From positions 62,001 through 126,000 of the forward strand of contig CALNXQ010000005.1 of the NCBI GenBank assembly GCA_942490535.1: DNA of 64,000 nt, in the 5' to 3' direction. A program made the translations under genes and the position numbers. The DNA comes from JAEINY01 sp942490535. GTDB taxonomy: Bacteria > Bacteroidota > Bacteroidia > Bacteroidales > Marinilabiliaceae. Position 1 is the first letter of the stretch. Each line of letters opens with the position of its first letter. The notes beneath the pieces were generated by a model. That model saw nothing but the letters and a program-made list of their open reading frames with translations. It did no database searches and had not been told where the DNA came from. Positions 17,571 through 26,366 of the stretch are shown piece by piece.

Positions 17571-19130
17571 ATGACAAAACAATTCGTAGCTCTTGGAGCT
17601 ATCACCATCTTATTTCACCTCAATGTCTTTTCACAATCAGCGGTTGAAAAAGGCATACAGACCATCAACAAAAATGCACTACAAAGTCAATTAACTTTTT
17701 TCTCCTCTGACTGGTTTGAAGGCCGCGAAGCAACCACAACGGGAGCCTATATGGCGGCAGATTATCTCGCTTCCCTGTTTCAACAGGAGGGACTATTGCC
17801 GGCAGGAGCAGATAGTACCTTTTTCCAGGAAGTTCCACTAATCATCTATGAAAAAAGTGAAGACGGCCACATAACCCTAAAAAATAAAAATCATTCCCAA
17901 TCATTTAAGCCACATCACGACTATCTACCTCCTTTGGTTGCCTCCACCAATGAAATGGAAGCTCCTGTATTTTGGGGTGGCTTTGGATTCAATGCTCCAA
18001 ATTTTAAAGAGTTCTCTGCCAAGCACGCCACCGATAAAATTATGGTACGTTTAAAAGGCCTACCGATCCGGCACCCACAATCATCCTATTTCAATGACCT
18101 AAATGAAAAATCAGAACCATCTCTGAACACTATTAAATACGATATGGCAAAAGAAGCCGGTGTCATTGCAATTATTGAGTACGATTTGAATGATCCTTTT
18201 CTTACCGCTAACACACTTCCTTCTCCCATTCAAACGACACAAGCCGCCTCTGAAAAGGAATTAACAAAAAGGAGTTCGGGGATCTACCAGAAGTATTTGC
18301 AATTGCCCTACGCTGTCAATTCGAAGATCCCAACTTATAAAGTATCCAAATCCATCATGCAGTCACTTGTCCCGGATTTTGACAACCAATTAAAACAGTA
18401 TTTGACCAGTATTGTAAAAGCAAAACCACAATCTCTTCCGCTGACTGCCGAAACAATTCAATTAAGTGTCACATCAAAAAGTACGTTTAAAACCTGCAGA
18501 AATGTTATCGCCCGTATAGAAGGGAGTGAGTATCCGGATGAGATTATTGTTGTTGGCGCTCATTACGATCACTTGGGAGCATATGATGGCTATATCTGGA
18601 ATGGAGCGGATGACAACGGTTCGGGGGCGATTGGCTTAACAGCCATTGCCAAAGCATTTATGGCGACAGGTGTGCAACCTAAACGAACTGTTATTTTTGC
18701 CAATTGGACAGCCGAAGAAAGAGGACTACTGGGATCTCAGTATTTTGTGGATCATTTTACCGATATCGACAAAGTAAAATACTACCATAATTATGACATG
18801 ATTGGCCGAAGTTATGATCCTGCTAAACCTGATTCCGCAGTATCTTTATTATACACCGAATCCTGGTCTCAAGCAGAAACACTTTCCGACAAATTTAACC
18901 AGATGTATAACCTGGGCTTAAAAATAAACTTCAGCCCCTGGGACAATCCTGTTGGCGGCAGTGACAATGCCCACTTTGCCCGAAAAGGGATCCCCATCAT
19001 GTGGTTTCACACTGGTGGCCATCCGGAATACCATATGCCAGGTGATCATGTGGATAAAATTGACTGGCAGAAGTTTGAGGGGATTGTTAAAAACAGCTTC
19101 CTAACCTTATGGGAGTTGGCCAATGAATAA
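17571..19130 (+). CDS. Secreted M28-family zinc aminopeptidase
   Basis: A 519-residue exported metallopeptidase of the M28 family. A signal peptide covers about residues 1-22 (ending VFSQS). The catalytic domain is C-terminal, with putative zinc ligands H331 and D333 (GAHYDHLG), bridging D347 (GADDNGSGA), general base E382 with ligand E383 (WTAEERGLLGS), D409 (NYDMIGR) and H488 (EYHMPGD). The roughly 300 residues before it contain a domain that in relatives is a PA-like insert. It probably releases N-terminal residues from peptides in the periplasm. The last 46 codons share a 137-base identical tract with a broken copy 8.8 kb downstream. Confidence 0.93.
   Translation: MTKQFVALGAITILFHLNVFSQSAVEKGIQTINKNALQSQLTFFSSDWFEGREATTTGAYMAADYLASLFQQEGLLPAGADSTFFQEVPLIIYEKSEDGHITLKNKNHSQSFKPHHDYLPPLVASTNEMEAPVFWGGFGFNAPNFKEFSAKHATDKIMVRLKGLPIRHPQSSYFNDLNEKSEPSLNTIKYDMAKEAGVIAIIEYDLNDPFLTANTLPSPIQTTQAASEKELTKRSSGIYQKYLQLPYAVNSKIPTYKVSKSIMQSLVPDFDNQLKQYLTSIVKAKPQSLPLTAETIQLSVTSKSTFKTCRNVIARIEGSEYPDEIIVVGAHYDHLGAYDGYIWNGADDNGSGAIGLTAIAKAFMATGVQPKRTVIFANWTAEERGLLGSQYFVDHFTDIDKVKYYHNYDMIGRSYDPAKPDSAVSLLYTESWSQAETLSDKFNQMYNLGLKINFSPWDNPVGGSDNAHFARKGIPIMWFHTGGHPEYHMPGDHVDKIDWQKFEGIVKNSFLTLWELANE
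18936..19072 (+). repeat. Left copy of a 137-bp identical direct repeat (M28 gene 3' region)
   Basis: This stretch of the intact M28 peptidase gene is identical, base for base, to 27725-27861. It covers the segment around GSDNAHFARKGIP and GDHVDKIDWQ. The next 58 bases to the stop codon differ from the other copy at about 13 positions, so identity ends abruptly. Both copies lie on the plus strand, so the pair forms a direct repeat around the accessory block. Confidence 0.95.
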
Positions 19131-19135
19131 AAGAA

Positions 19136-19171
19136 AAAGGGCAAGCTCTGTTATCAGTTTGCCTGCCCTTT
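19136..19171. terminator. Hairpin between convergent M28 and small-lipoprotein genes
   Basis: An aaagggca arm at 19136-19143 pairs with tgcccttt at 19164-19171 across a 20-base loop that can itself pair partly. It lies between two convergent genes, so it may end transcription in both directions. No strong T-run follows, so the call is moderate. Confidence 0.5.
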
Positions 19172-19202
19172 CTCTACTTAAAACTGAAAAAACAAGCCCT
19201 TA

Positions 19203-19496
19203 CTAAAGGGCACTGCAATCTCCAATTAGCTTAGCCACTTCGGCTGCAAATTTCAACTGATCCTCCGCTGAATTATACTTCTCTGACATCTCTTTGTTCA
19301 GCTTTTCTACTTTGGCAGCCAACTTCTGACTTTCCTCCATAAAAGAGGCGTCGCCTTGCAATGCCTTCATAGCCATCTCTTGTGCCTCGCACTGGATAGC
19401 AGCCACTTTTTTGGCATCACTTTCAATAGAACCGCAACTAGTCAAAAACAGAGCAACAACCATGGTTGCAACTAACGATTTCATTAGATTTTTCAT
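19203..19496 (-). CDS. Small helical lipoprotein, unknown function
   Basis: A 97-residue putative lipoprotein with the lipobox LTSC (Cys21). The mature part is almost entirely charged and helical, with heptad-like spacing (SQKLAAKVEKLNKEMSEKY), suggesting a short coiled coil, and it ends GDCSAL. It is the last gene of the minus-strand block that begins with the LytTR regulator. I do not recognise a family; residues resemble small periplasmic helical lipoproteins only in a general way. Confidence 0.7.
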   Translation of the reverse strand: MKNLMKSLVATMVVALFLTSCGSIESDAKKVAAIQCEAQEMAMKALQGDASFMEESQKLAAKVEKLNKEMSEKYNSAEDQLKFAAEVAKLIGDCSAL

Positions 19497-19544
19497 TTTA
19501 TACTTTTTAATGACACCACTAATTTCAATTAACTTAAATTAACT

Positions 19545-20618
19545 CTAGTCTTCTTTCACACACCTTATGGATAATCCTTTCATTTTATTTGATATAGTTA
19601 ATGATACCTCATCCTCATCTGTATGATTATGAACAAACCACAAAGCATCACCACTATAATTGCTATAATCTGTAGAAGCCCAATAAGCAGCTCGAACCCC
19701 TTCTCCCCAATAAGATCCATTCTCCTCCCGAATCCCTCCAGGTAAAACTGAAAAACCAGTAGTATTAGTAGCCAAATTAGGGGCTTCCCAATACTCCACA
19801 CCTTTACCCATTAACTTATGAGCAGTCGGCTCTGGTTTAGCCCAATAATAGCCTAATTCATCTAGAAGAATTTGCCAATCCTGCTCAGAAGGAACCCTCC
19901 ATCCTTTTGGTGCTATGTTATTACTATTTGAGGCAGCGTACCAATTATAAAGTAACCCAAGCTTTTCCCAGTCTTTTTTTTGAGGCTCAAAATAACAGTA
20001 ACCTGCTAAATAGCTTTTATATGCGCTACTCCACCGATCCCAATCCTCTACAAAAAACACATTATCACCTGTTCTGTAATGCTTAACACGTAAGTTTTCT
20101 GCCATCCACCATTGATTACCAATTTTTACCGTTTTATACACATTACCGTCAATATCGGCTACTGTACTATATTGTATTCCAGCACCACCGCCACCAGTAT
20201 TGTCATCGGACAAAGTGGTAAATCTTATCACATCATTACTATACACAACCTTAAGTCCTACACCACAGTACAAACGACAATAATATGTTGTTGCAGGCTT
20301 CAAATCTTTTAACTCAACATTAACTTCCTCAACATTAGAAGCTGTTATAATCTCATAATCTCCATTTTGCAATGTAGGAGTCATAGATGTCGAACTATAG
20401 CATACTCCATTGAACATAAATCCCAAATTCTGCCCCCCAGTATCAATTTCTCCATGTACAACTGCAGAATTAGAGGTTATCAAATCAACTCCTGTTGTAT
20501 GTACATCAATTCTTGAAAAATCGGGTCCCATTTCCTCAGAACTTTCATCTTGACCACATCCCAACAATAAAACACAGGAGATTAGCATAACACCTCCTTT
20601 TTCTATAATCTTTTTCAT
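19545..20618 (-). CDS. FISUMP-domain lipoprotein with fibronectin-like N-domain
   Basis: A 357-residue exported protein with lipobox LLGC (Cys21). Residues about 36-135 form a fibronectin type III-like domain (TSNSAVVHGEIDTGGQNLGF, then LKPATTYYCRLYCG). Residues about 148-355 match the Fibrobacter succinogenes major paralogous (FISUMP) domain: TVKIGNQWWMAENLRV, LYNWYAASN, PKGWRVPSEQDWQ, and the ending GLSIRCVKED. FISUMP proteins are common surface lipoproteins of unknown function in this phylum. It abuts the next lipoprotein gene with no gap (20618/20619), so the two are almost certainly co-transcribed. Confidence 0.88.
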   Translation of the reverse strand: MKKIIEKGGVMLISCVLLLGCGQDESSEEMGPDFSRIDVHTTGVDLITSNSAVVHGEIDTGGQNLGFMFNGVCYSSTSMTPTLQNGDYEIITASNVEEVNVELKDLKPATTYYCRLYCGVGLKVVYSNDVIRFTTLSDDNTGGGGAGIQYSTVADIDGNVYKTVKIGNQWWMAENLRVKHYRTGDNVFFVEDWDRWSSAYKSYLAGYCYFEPQKKDWEKLGLLYNWYAASNSNNIAPKGWRVPSEQDWQILLDELGYYWAKPEPTAHKLMGKGVEYWEAPNLATNTTGFSVLPGGIREENGSYWGEGVRAAYWASTDYSNYSGDALWFVHNHTDEDEVSLTISNKMKGLSIRCVKED

Positions 20619-21233
20619 TTAATTAGTATCAATCTTACTAAAACTTGAAAAAACTTTATCAAACTGCGAAACACTTTTTGTTGAGCCTATAAAATTTTCT
20701 GAATAAAACTTTAGCGGACCACTATACGTACCCGTAATCTTATCACCTGAATCAGTATAAAAAGCAAACTCCAATGAATAATTACTTCCGTTCTCTTTTA
20801 CCTTTACAGTACCGGCATCCACTTTAAATGCTGCATCAGCATCTTCTGTTGAAAAATCCATGTTAACTACAACTCCTCCAACATCAAATGTAAATGCCTC
20901 CTCAGAATAATAATCGTATTCATATGTGCCCAGTGCCAAACCATCACTTTCTGGCGAATAAAGCCCTAGAATAATCATATGCCCTTTCCCCGAAAAATCA
21001 GCGTCCCACTCCGAAACAGACAACTTAAGCCCATCTGATGCTAATATTACAAACATCCCATGAACCCCATCGCTCCATTCACCTGCAGATTCAATAATCC
21101 CTTTTGACAACGAATAACTCTTACCATCCACCTTAAAACTCCCCCTGCTTTTTTCGTCATCATCTTTACTACACCCACTAAATATTAATCCTACAAAAAG
21201 GACACTTACAATTAACGTAGTTAAGTTTTTCAT
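20619..21233 (-). CDS. Putative lipoprotein, unknown function
   Basis: A 204-residue lipoprotein with lipobox FSGC (Cys21), followed by an acidic linker (SKDDDEKS) typical of surface-exported Bacteroidota lipoproteins. The remainder is predicted beta-rich (SFKVDGKSYSLSKG near the start, KITGTYSGPLKFYSEN near the end). The pattern of a short 'functional' strand followed by NGSNYSLEFAFYTDSGDKITG resembles several small Bacteroidota lipoproteins of the DUF5025/DUF6252 kind, but I cannot assign one. It immediately precedes the FISUMP gene. Confidence 0.75.
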   Translation of the reverse strand: MKNLTTLIVSVLFVGLIFSGCSKDDDEKSRGSFKVDGKSYSLSKGIIESAGEWSDGVHGMFVILASDGLKLSVSEWDADFSGKGHMIILGLYSPESDGLALGTYEYDYYSEEAFTFDVGGVVVNMDFSTEDADAAFKVDAGTVKVKENGSNYSLEFAFYTDSGDKITGTYSGPLKFYSENFIGSTKSVSQFDKVFSSFSKIDTN

Positions 21234-21267
21234 TTTGATTGATTATTTGATTGATTAAAACTATTTA

Positions 21268-23358
21268 CTATTTCACCCGGCATTCCTCGCCTATTTTAAT
21301 AAATGCTTCTCTCATGCGCTTGGCAGCCAATACACCGTCGGTGTGCACTTCTACATTAGAAACAAAACGTTGCGGATCGCCATTTTTATAAGGTTTAATG
21401 AGCTTGTTCTTTCCTCGCATTCCAACGCGAACCCCAATATGCTTACCAGATACATAAACATGCACCAGATTCTTATCAATATCCGTGGAGTTCCACTCAT
21501 ACACCCATTCGTTGTACTTTCCTTTAGAGTCTGAGTTTACGTTGGTGTAATTAACTTTACACGCCCGAATATTAAACTCAAACTTTTGATCATACTCATC
21601 TGTATCGAGAGTTATTATCTGAATATTTTTCTCAAGATAATCCAATGCCTCCTGCTGTGAATTAAAACCATGTTTCACATTAGCCATTTTAGTGTTCAAA
21701 AACTTAATGGCAGCTATAAAACTCTTTGCGTTACCGGCCTCATCAAAATAGAAGCGCGCTTCATTATCATAACTTTGAGGTGTATCTTCTTTCCGATGCT
21801 CCACATATTTCAGTTTTCCGGTGGATACATCAACATACATTTCTTTACCAGACACATCAATCTGCAGATCACAAGCATTAATATCTTGCGGATACAACTT
21901 TAAAACCTCATTTACATCAGCTTTTTCTGTTAAAGTCTTGCGAGTTAAAACCATCACATTATCCTGAACAGGATCAACCACCACCCTTTGTTCGTAAATT
22001 TTATCACCCAGCTTGAGTTTTCCAAAGGCTGTTTGCAGCCAACTTACAGCTTGACTATTACTGCTAAACTCCTCTGGTAAAAACACATCCTTATCGATCA
22101 CATACGAAAGACCATGTACAATATCCCTGGCTTGTTCAATAGAATTCGCATAAATAACTGCTTTATTGGCGAAAGACTGCATTTCACCATTTTCTTCGAC
22201 CTTCACAAATCGTTTATCGTCCTTCAACTGCAACACAACTTCAACACGCTTTCCACTCACATGAATAAATGGTCGGGGTTCCAAATCAACCCAGTATACT
22301 TCTTCCTTTCGTTCTTTCAGCTCCTCCTTTTCATTCGTATGGATGGTCAGCAATGAAAGTATGTGCCTATTTGAACCGCTCAGGGTTAACTTTTGCTCAT
22401 ATTTATCGTTGTCGATTTTATTGACTCCCACGTTACATTTGACATAATCCAACGCATCATTAATACCAGTAATAGTACGTCGAACCTCTTTAACTTTAGG
22501 CACTGTATAGCGAATTGCATGTATCAAATTCCTAGCCTGCTCCAGGTCATCAACAAAAATTTCGAGTGAATTAGCGTAATCTTGCGTCTCTTCATTGGAG
22601 GCAATACCGATATACTTTAAGTTATCTCGTGTTTCAACTTCTATACTCAATTGATTGCCAGATATTTTTAACATTGCTTTAGAAATATCCACATCCATCA
22701 AATGAAAATTCATTTCATCAAGCTGATCACCCCCCTTATTATCCGAATAATTCCTTTTCAGTTGAACCAGATAATTTTCAGCAGATGATTGACACTCCTG
22801 AGCATATACAACACCATCACGTGTAGCTGCTGTAACATGTTTATCAATCCAATCCAATGCCTCGCTGGTTGATTGCCATAGTTCAATACTATTTCTACTC
22901 TCGGGAATTTTTAATTTTATTGTCTCGATTATTGAACGGGCTTTTTCAATTTTATCCGTGAACAACGAAATCTCATTTAAGTATGCTTTTATTTGATCAC
23001 CTTCATATTCTACCATGAATTTCTGCGCCAACTGCGTTCTTAGATAAATCGTTACATAATTGCCAGTCGGCTTGAACTGTAATGCCTTTTCATCAATGTC
23101 GGCCAAATGAAGAACATACTTAAATTCTACAGACTTCCCCTTTTTATCAATTTTTTGAATCAATACTTCCAATTGCCCCTTCTTACTGTCAATCCAATTA
23201 AAATTTTGTATTACGGTCTCGCTCCCTGCAGTTAGCTCACCTGCATATGAACTTAACCATTCAACTGACTCATTAGCCCAAACACCGACGGAACAAATAA
23301 CGATCAGAAACAATACAACCACTTTAGCCATTTGCTTACTCATTAGATTTAAAATCAA
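21268..23358 (-). CDS. Exported protein of five ~134-residue repeats, unknown function
   Basis: A 696-residue protein, or 691 if translation starts at MSKQMAKVV, with a signal peptide ending VGVWA. The mature protein is a chain of five diverged copies of one module of about 134 residues: roughly 32-155, 164-292, 298-428, 434-565 and 567-693. Each has an ALD(W/Y)(I/L/V) helix, a YxQ strand, a central (V/I)SGK strand, an SYANxxxIYxD-like strand, and a final A+xxIxAI+ helix. The V-S-G-K motif is clearest in copies 3 to 5. I know no family with this architecture. It lies between the barrel protein gene and the lipoproteins of the LytTR block. Confidence 0.8.
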   Translation of the reverse strand: MILNLMSKQMAKVVVLFLIVICSVGVWANESVEWLSSYAGELTAGSETVIQNFNWIDSKKGQLEVLIQKIDKKGKSVEFKYVLHLADIDEKALQFKPTGNYVTIYLRTQLAQKFMVEYEGDQIKAYLNEISLFTDKIEKARSIIETIKLKIPESRNSIELWQSTSEALDWIDKHVTAATRDGVVYAQECQSSAENYLVQLKRNYSDNKGGDQLDEMNFHLMDVDISKAMLKISGNQLSIEVETRDNLKYIGIASNEETQDYANSLEIFVDDLEQARNLIHAIRYTVPKVKEVRRTITGINDALDYVKCNVGVNKIDNDKYEQKLTLSGSNRHILSLLTIHTNEKEELKERKEEVYWVDLEPRPFIHVSGKRVEVVLQLKDDKRFVKVEENGEMQSFANKAVIYANSIEQARDIVHGLSYVIDKDVFLPEEFSSNSQAVSWLQTAFGKLKLGDKIYEQRVVVDPVQDNVMVLTRKTLTEKADVNEVLKLYPQDINACDLQIDVSGKEMYVDVSTGKLKYVEHRKEDTPQSYDNEARFYFDEAGNAKSFIAAIKFLNTKMANVKHGFNSQQEALDYLEKNIQIITLDTDEYDQKFEFNIRACKVNYTNVNSDSKGKYNEWVYEWNSTDIDKNLVHVYVSGKHIGVRVGMRGKNKLIKPYKNGDPQRFVSNVEVHTDGVLAAKRMREAFIKIGEECRVK

Positions 23359-23360
23359 TA

Positions 23361-23413
23361 AAAAAAGAAAAGGCTCCGAGAGAAGTACCCATTGCTTCTC
23401 CCAACAACCTTTT
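23361..23413 (-). terminator. Rho-independent terminator after the barrel-protein gene
   Basis: On the minus strand an imperfect hairpin (GAGAAG arms at 23400-23395 and 23385-23380, outer AAAAGG/CCTTTT arms) is followed by a T-run at about 23370-23361. It lies between the barrel-like gene and the five-repeat gene, so the latter may depend on read-through. Confidence 0.65.
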
Positions 23414-23427
23414 AAAAACTCAACTTA

Positions 23428-23910
23428 TTAATCCAGCGTAAACGTTACACCAATTCGTGTAATCCAGGGATCATAGCCAGTTGGAGTTCCAAAACGCAGT
23501 CCTGACTCCCCAAATATTTTCATATTATCCAATTGATATTCGAAACCCAAAAAATCAAGATCCACACCGATTCCACTTTCACTTGCCCCATTGCCCCATA
23601 AGTGTGTAAAATCTAATTTTGCAGCTACATAAAAACGGAAATCATCAAAATCAACAAACTCAGGAAGAAAATTCACACCACCGCCTAATACAAATGCATT
23701 TACATCGCCAAATGCCAAATCAACAGAAGGCACCAACCGAAATTCCTCATTTAAATAGTGATAATAACGGGCATTAAAACCTACCATTGAATAACCATAA
23801 TCAGATATAACAGTTAAGCCCCCCCCAATTTCTTTATCCTGGGCATTAAGATTCACAAATGAGAACGGAATTAGAAATCCAATAATAAATAATCGAAATA
23901 TTAAATTCAT
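23428..23910 (-). CDS. Small outer-membrane beta-barrel-like protein
   Basis: A 160-residue protein with a signal peptide ending NLNAQ. The mature part alternates hydrophobic and polar residues with glycines (GGGLTVISDYGYSMVGFNAR; VNAFVLGGGVNFLPEF) and ends in the aromatic/acidic tail VTFTLD. This fits a small barrel of about eight strands in the outer membrane. A strong promoter (TTTG-N21-TAGGTTTG) and two direct repeats lie just upstream. It is probably a target of the neighbouring LytTR regulator, but that is inference. Confidence 0.7.
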   Translation of the reverse strand: MNLIFRLFIIGFLIPFSFVNLNAQDKEIGGGLTVISDYGYSMVGFNARYYHYLNEEFRLVPSVDLAFGDVNAFVLGGGVNFLPEFVDFDDFRFYVAAKLDFTHLWGNGASESGIGVDLDFLGFEYQLDNMKIFGESGLRFGTPTGYDPWITRIGVTFTLD

Positions 23911-23991
23911 AGTTCGTATAATTAAGTTTTGGCCATTTATTTAGCCTTCATTCATTATAAACCTATGAATATAATACCACTACACAAGCAG

Positions 23992-24024
23992 CAAACCTAC
24001 AAGAAGGGGAATTGACCCAACAAA
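23992..24024 (-). promoter_or_regulatory. Bacteroidota-type promoter of the barrel-protein gene
   Basis: Minus-strand TAGGTTTG (23999-23992) matches the -7 consensus TAnnTTTG, with TTTG at 24024-24021 after a 21-base spacer. It lies in the 144-base gap between the kinase stop and the barrel-protein start, giving a leader of about 75 bases. Confidence 0.7.
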
Positions 24025-24045
24025 AAGAGATTTTGATCCAACAAA
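24014..24045 (-). promoter_or_regulatory. Direct-repeat operator candidate, LytTR geometry
   Basis: Two 11-bp direct repeats read TTTGTTGGRTC on the minus strand (24045-24035 and 24024-24014), 21 bp apart. LytTR regulators usually bind paired direct repeats about two helical turns apart with a GTTNR-like core, which these resemble. The nearer copy overlaps the -33 element. A LytTR gene lies 2.3 kb upstream in the same block. Confidence 0.5.
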
Positions 24046-24054
24046 GACTTTGTG

Positions 24055-26172
24055 TTAATTGACGCTGAAATCGAGATTAAAACGCATTTCGCCTGGCTCT
24101 GATCGAAAAGAATAATCCCCACCCAATTCCTTACATTTTAAATCAATTAGTTTTAATCCGAACGAACTACTTTTTCGCATAATCGATTCATGATCAAAAC
24201 CAACACCATTATCACAATAGCTAAAACCAACAGTTCCTGGAAAATGAGGTTGAATAGTGAGGTTTATCTTTGGCATTCCAACTTCAGACGGCAAACCATG
24301 AACACAGGAATTCGTTACCAGCTCATTTAATATCAAAGCCAATGAAAGAGCAACCTCCACCTTAAAGTTCATATTTCCATTAAGTGAACAGTTGAACTTA
24401 ACCTCCTGCTTACCTAAGGCAAACAAGACACTCTCGACCAGCTCCGGAAACAAGTCTTTAATATCTACCACGCTACTTTGATTACCATATAAACGTCGAT
24501 GAATCAGCTCAATGGTTTGAATACGTAGCTGACTTTCTTCCAACACCTTCTTCACACCCACATCCTCAATCCGATTACTCTGAAGACTTAACATGGCTAC
24601 AATGGATTGCAGGTTGTTTTTAATTCGGTGATTCTGCTCCCTCAGCAGGATCGCATTTTTATTCTTCAGCTTTTTATTACGCTTATTCAAACGAAAATAA
24701 ACCAGAAAGAAAAAAACACAAATAACAAGTAAAAAGAGAGAACCAATGAGAAACCGGGTTTTCGTTATACTCAAGGCTTGCTCTGCACCAAGCAAGGCTT
24801 GTTGGGCCTTGATCTCTTCATCCTTTTTATCTGATTGGTATTTTTCCCGGAGATTGGTAATTTCATTGTGCTTTTCCAAATCAAGGTATTCTTCTTTTAG
24901 TTTCTGTATTTGCTTTTGGTTATAAAACGCACTTCTATAATCTCCCCTTAACGTATCTATCACCATCAGGCCTTCAAGTCCTGTAATGCTCTCGGATTTA
25001 GCATTCATCTGATTAGCCAAATCATAAGCCTGTTCGTAATAAACCTGGGCCTTGTCAAAGTTTTTGTATTTCACATATACATTACCAATATTTGCATATA
25101 AAGATGAGATCTTTAAAGTGTCTTTCAGTGACTCAAATATCGGCTTTGCTTTCAATAAATAAACGATAGCACTATCAGGCATTTGCTTAACCAAAAAGGA
25201 AGCTGCTATATTATTAAATGAGGAACAAATTAAATTGTTATTACCTATTTCTTGTTTAATCGCTAATGATTTTTTATGAAAAAACAGACCGCTATCAGGT
25301 CTTGAAGAATAGGTATAGGATAATCCTATAACATTGTAGGTATTTGCTAAAAGTGTCTTTTTACCCGTAGCTCTAACAATTTCGACTAATTGCTTTCCCA
25401 ATTCTATACTCCTTTGATACTCTTTCTGATAAAAAGCATTAATACTTAATGACTGTAATGCCAATTGCTTACCATATTCATAATTTATTATTTCACTTAT
25501 TCGAAGGGATTTATACTCGAAAAATACGGAGGAATCAAGTTGTCCCATTTTTCTATACGTATAAGCATAGCCATGATAAGCATTAGCAATCAAGGACGAA
25601 TCATTATATGCATTTTCAATTACTTTAGTGTAGTACTTGAGGGCATTTTTATAATCGTATAGGCGGTTACACAAATTTGCTTTTCTATTAAATAGATCTG
25701 CTTCCGATTGTTCCAGATATTTATGCGATTGACGTAGCAAAAGTTTATCAATAAATACCATGCTGCTATCGTAATGCAATAAATCATCATAAATATCACA
25801 TAATAATAGATTGATCATAGCATCCGGCTTACCAATTGTATTGTCAAGGTCCAATTGTAAGGGCCGCAGCAAATCAAGAGCCTCTTGAGGTTGTTCATTT
25901 TTCTGGTAGAGCTGGCTTACTCGAAACTGACACCAAAATCGGGCTTCATCAGACAAGGAATTTAGCTTAGACAAACGCTTAAATACATCAATTTCATCCG
26001 CAGAGTTGGGCCATTTTTTTACAATCTGCATAATCTGCAGCCAGTCCTGCGCTTTCAAGCTTTGCTCAACTGCAAAAACATCCTTCTTATCAATATCAGC
26101 TGCTGTTAGATGATGCGTGGTTAAACACATGAATGCTGTAAAGAGTAAAATGATAAATAATAGCTTTTTCAT
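24055..26172 (-). CDS. TPR-containing membrane sensor histidine kinase (HisKA_2 type)
   Basis: A 705-residue sensor kinase. A signal peptide (residues about 1-25) is followed by a periplasmic array of TPR-like helices (about 35-425, for example NAYHGYAYTYRKMGQLDSSV and YANIGNVYVKYKNFDKAQVY), a coiled coil (425-470), one membrane helix (474-493) and a cytoplasmic kinase core. The HisKA_2 phosphoacceptor is H515 in REQNHRIKNNLQ. The ATPase shows the N box (NELVTN, 616-621) and G1 (DNGVGFD). Its partner is the LytTR regulator encoded 194 bases upstream in the same orientation. The signal sensed is unknown. Confidence 0.9.
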   Translation of the reverse strand: MKKLLFIILLFTAFMCLTTHHLTAADIDKKDVFAVEQSLKAQDWLQIMQIVKKWPNSADEIDVFKRLSKLNSLSDEARFWCQFRVSQLYQKNEQPQEALDLLRPLQLDLDNTIGKPDAMINLLLCDIYDDLLHYDSSMVFIDKLLLRQSHKYLEQSEADLFNRKANLCNRLYDYKNALKYYTKVIENAYNDSSLIANAYHGYAYTYRKMGQLDSSVFFEYKSLRISEIINYEYGKQLALQSLSINAFYQKEYQRSIELGKQLVEIVRATGKKTLLANTYNVIGLSYTYSSRPDSGLFFHKKSLAIKQEIGNNNLICSSFNNIAASFLVKQMPDSAIVYLLKAKPIFESLKDTLKISSLYANIGNVYVKYKNFDKAQVYYEQAYDLANQMNAKSESITGLEGLMVIDTLRGDYRSAFYNQKQIQKLKEEYLDLEKHNEITNLREKYQSDKKDEEIKAQQALLGAEQALSITKTRFLIGSLFLLVICVFFFLVYFRLNKRNKKLKNKNAILLREQNHRIKNNLQSIVAMLSLQSNRIEDVGVKKVLEESQLRIQTIELIHRRLYGNQSSVVDIKDLFPELVESVLFALGKQEVKFNCSLNGNMNFKVEVALSLALILNELVTNSCVHGLPSEVGMPKINLTIQPHFPGTVGFSYCDNGVGFDHESIMRKSSSFGLKLIDLKCKELGGDYSFRSEPGEMRFNLDFSVN

Positions 26173-26366
26173 AAGTTAGTTTGATTTATAGGTTTGGTTA
26201 ATAATATTATTGGGTATACAAGAGCATTTTTTTACTGCCAATATCGAATAGTATCCACAAGAAAAATAATTCCCCTTCTTCCAATGTTTATAAGCAGCAG
26301 AGCTATTCTATATTCGACTCATTTCATATCACTCATTCTTAAGATGAATGATCCTCGTGCATGACT

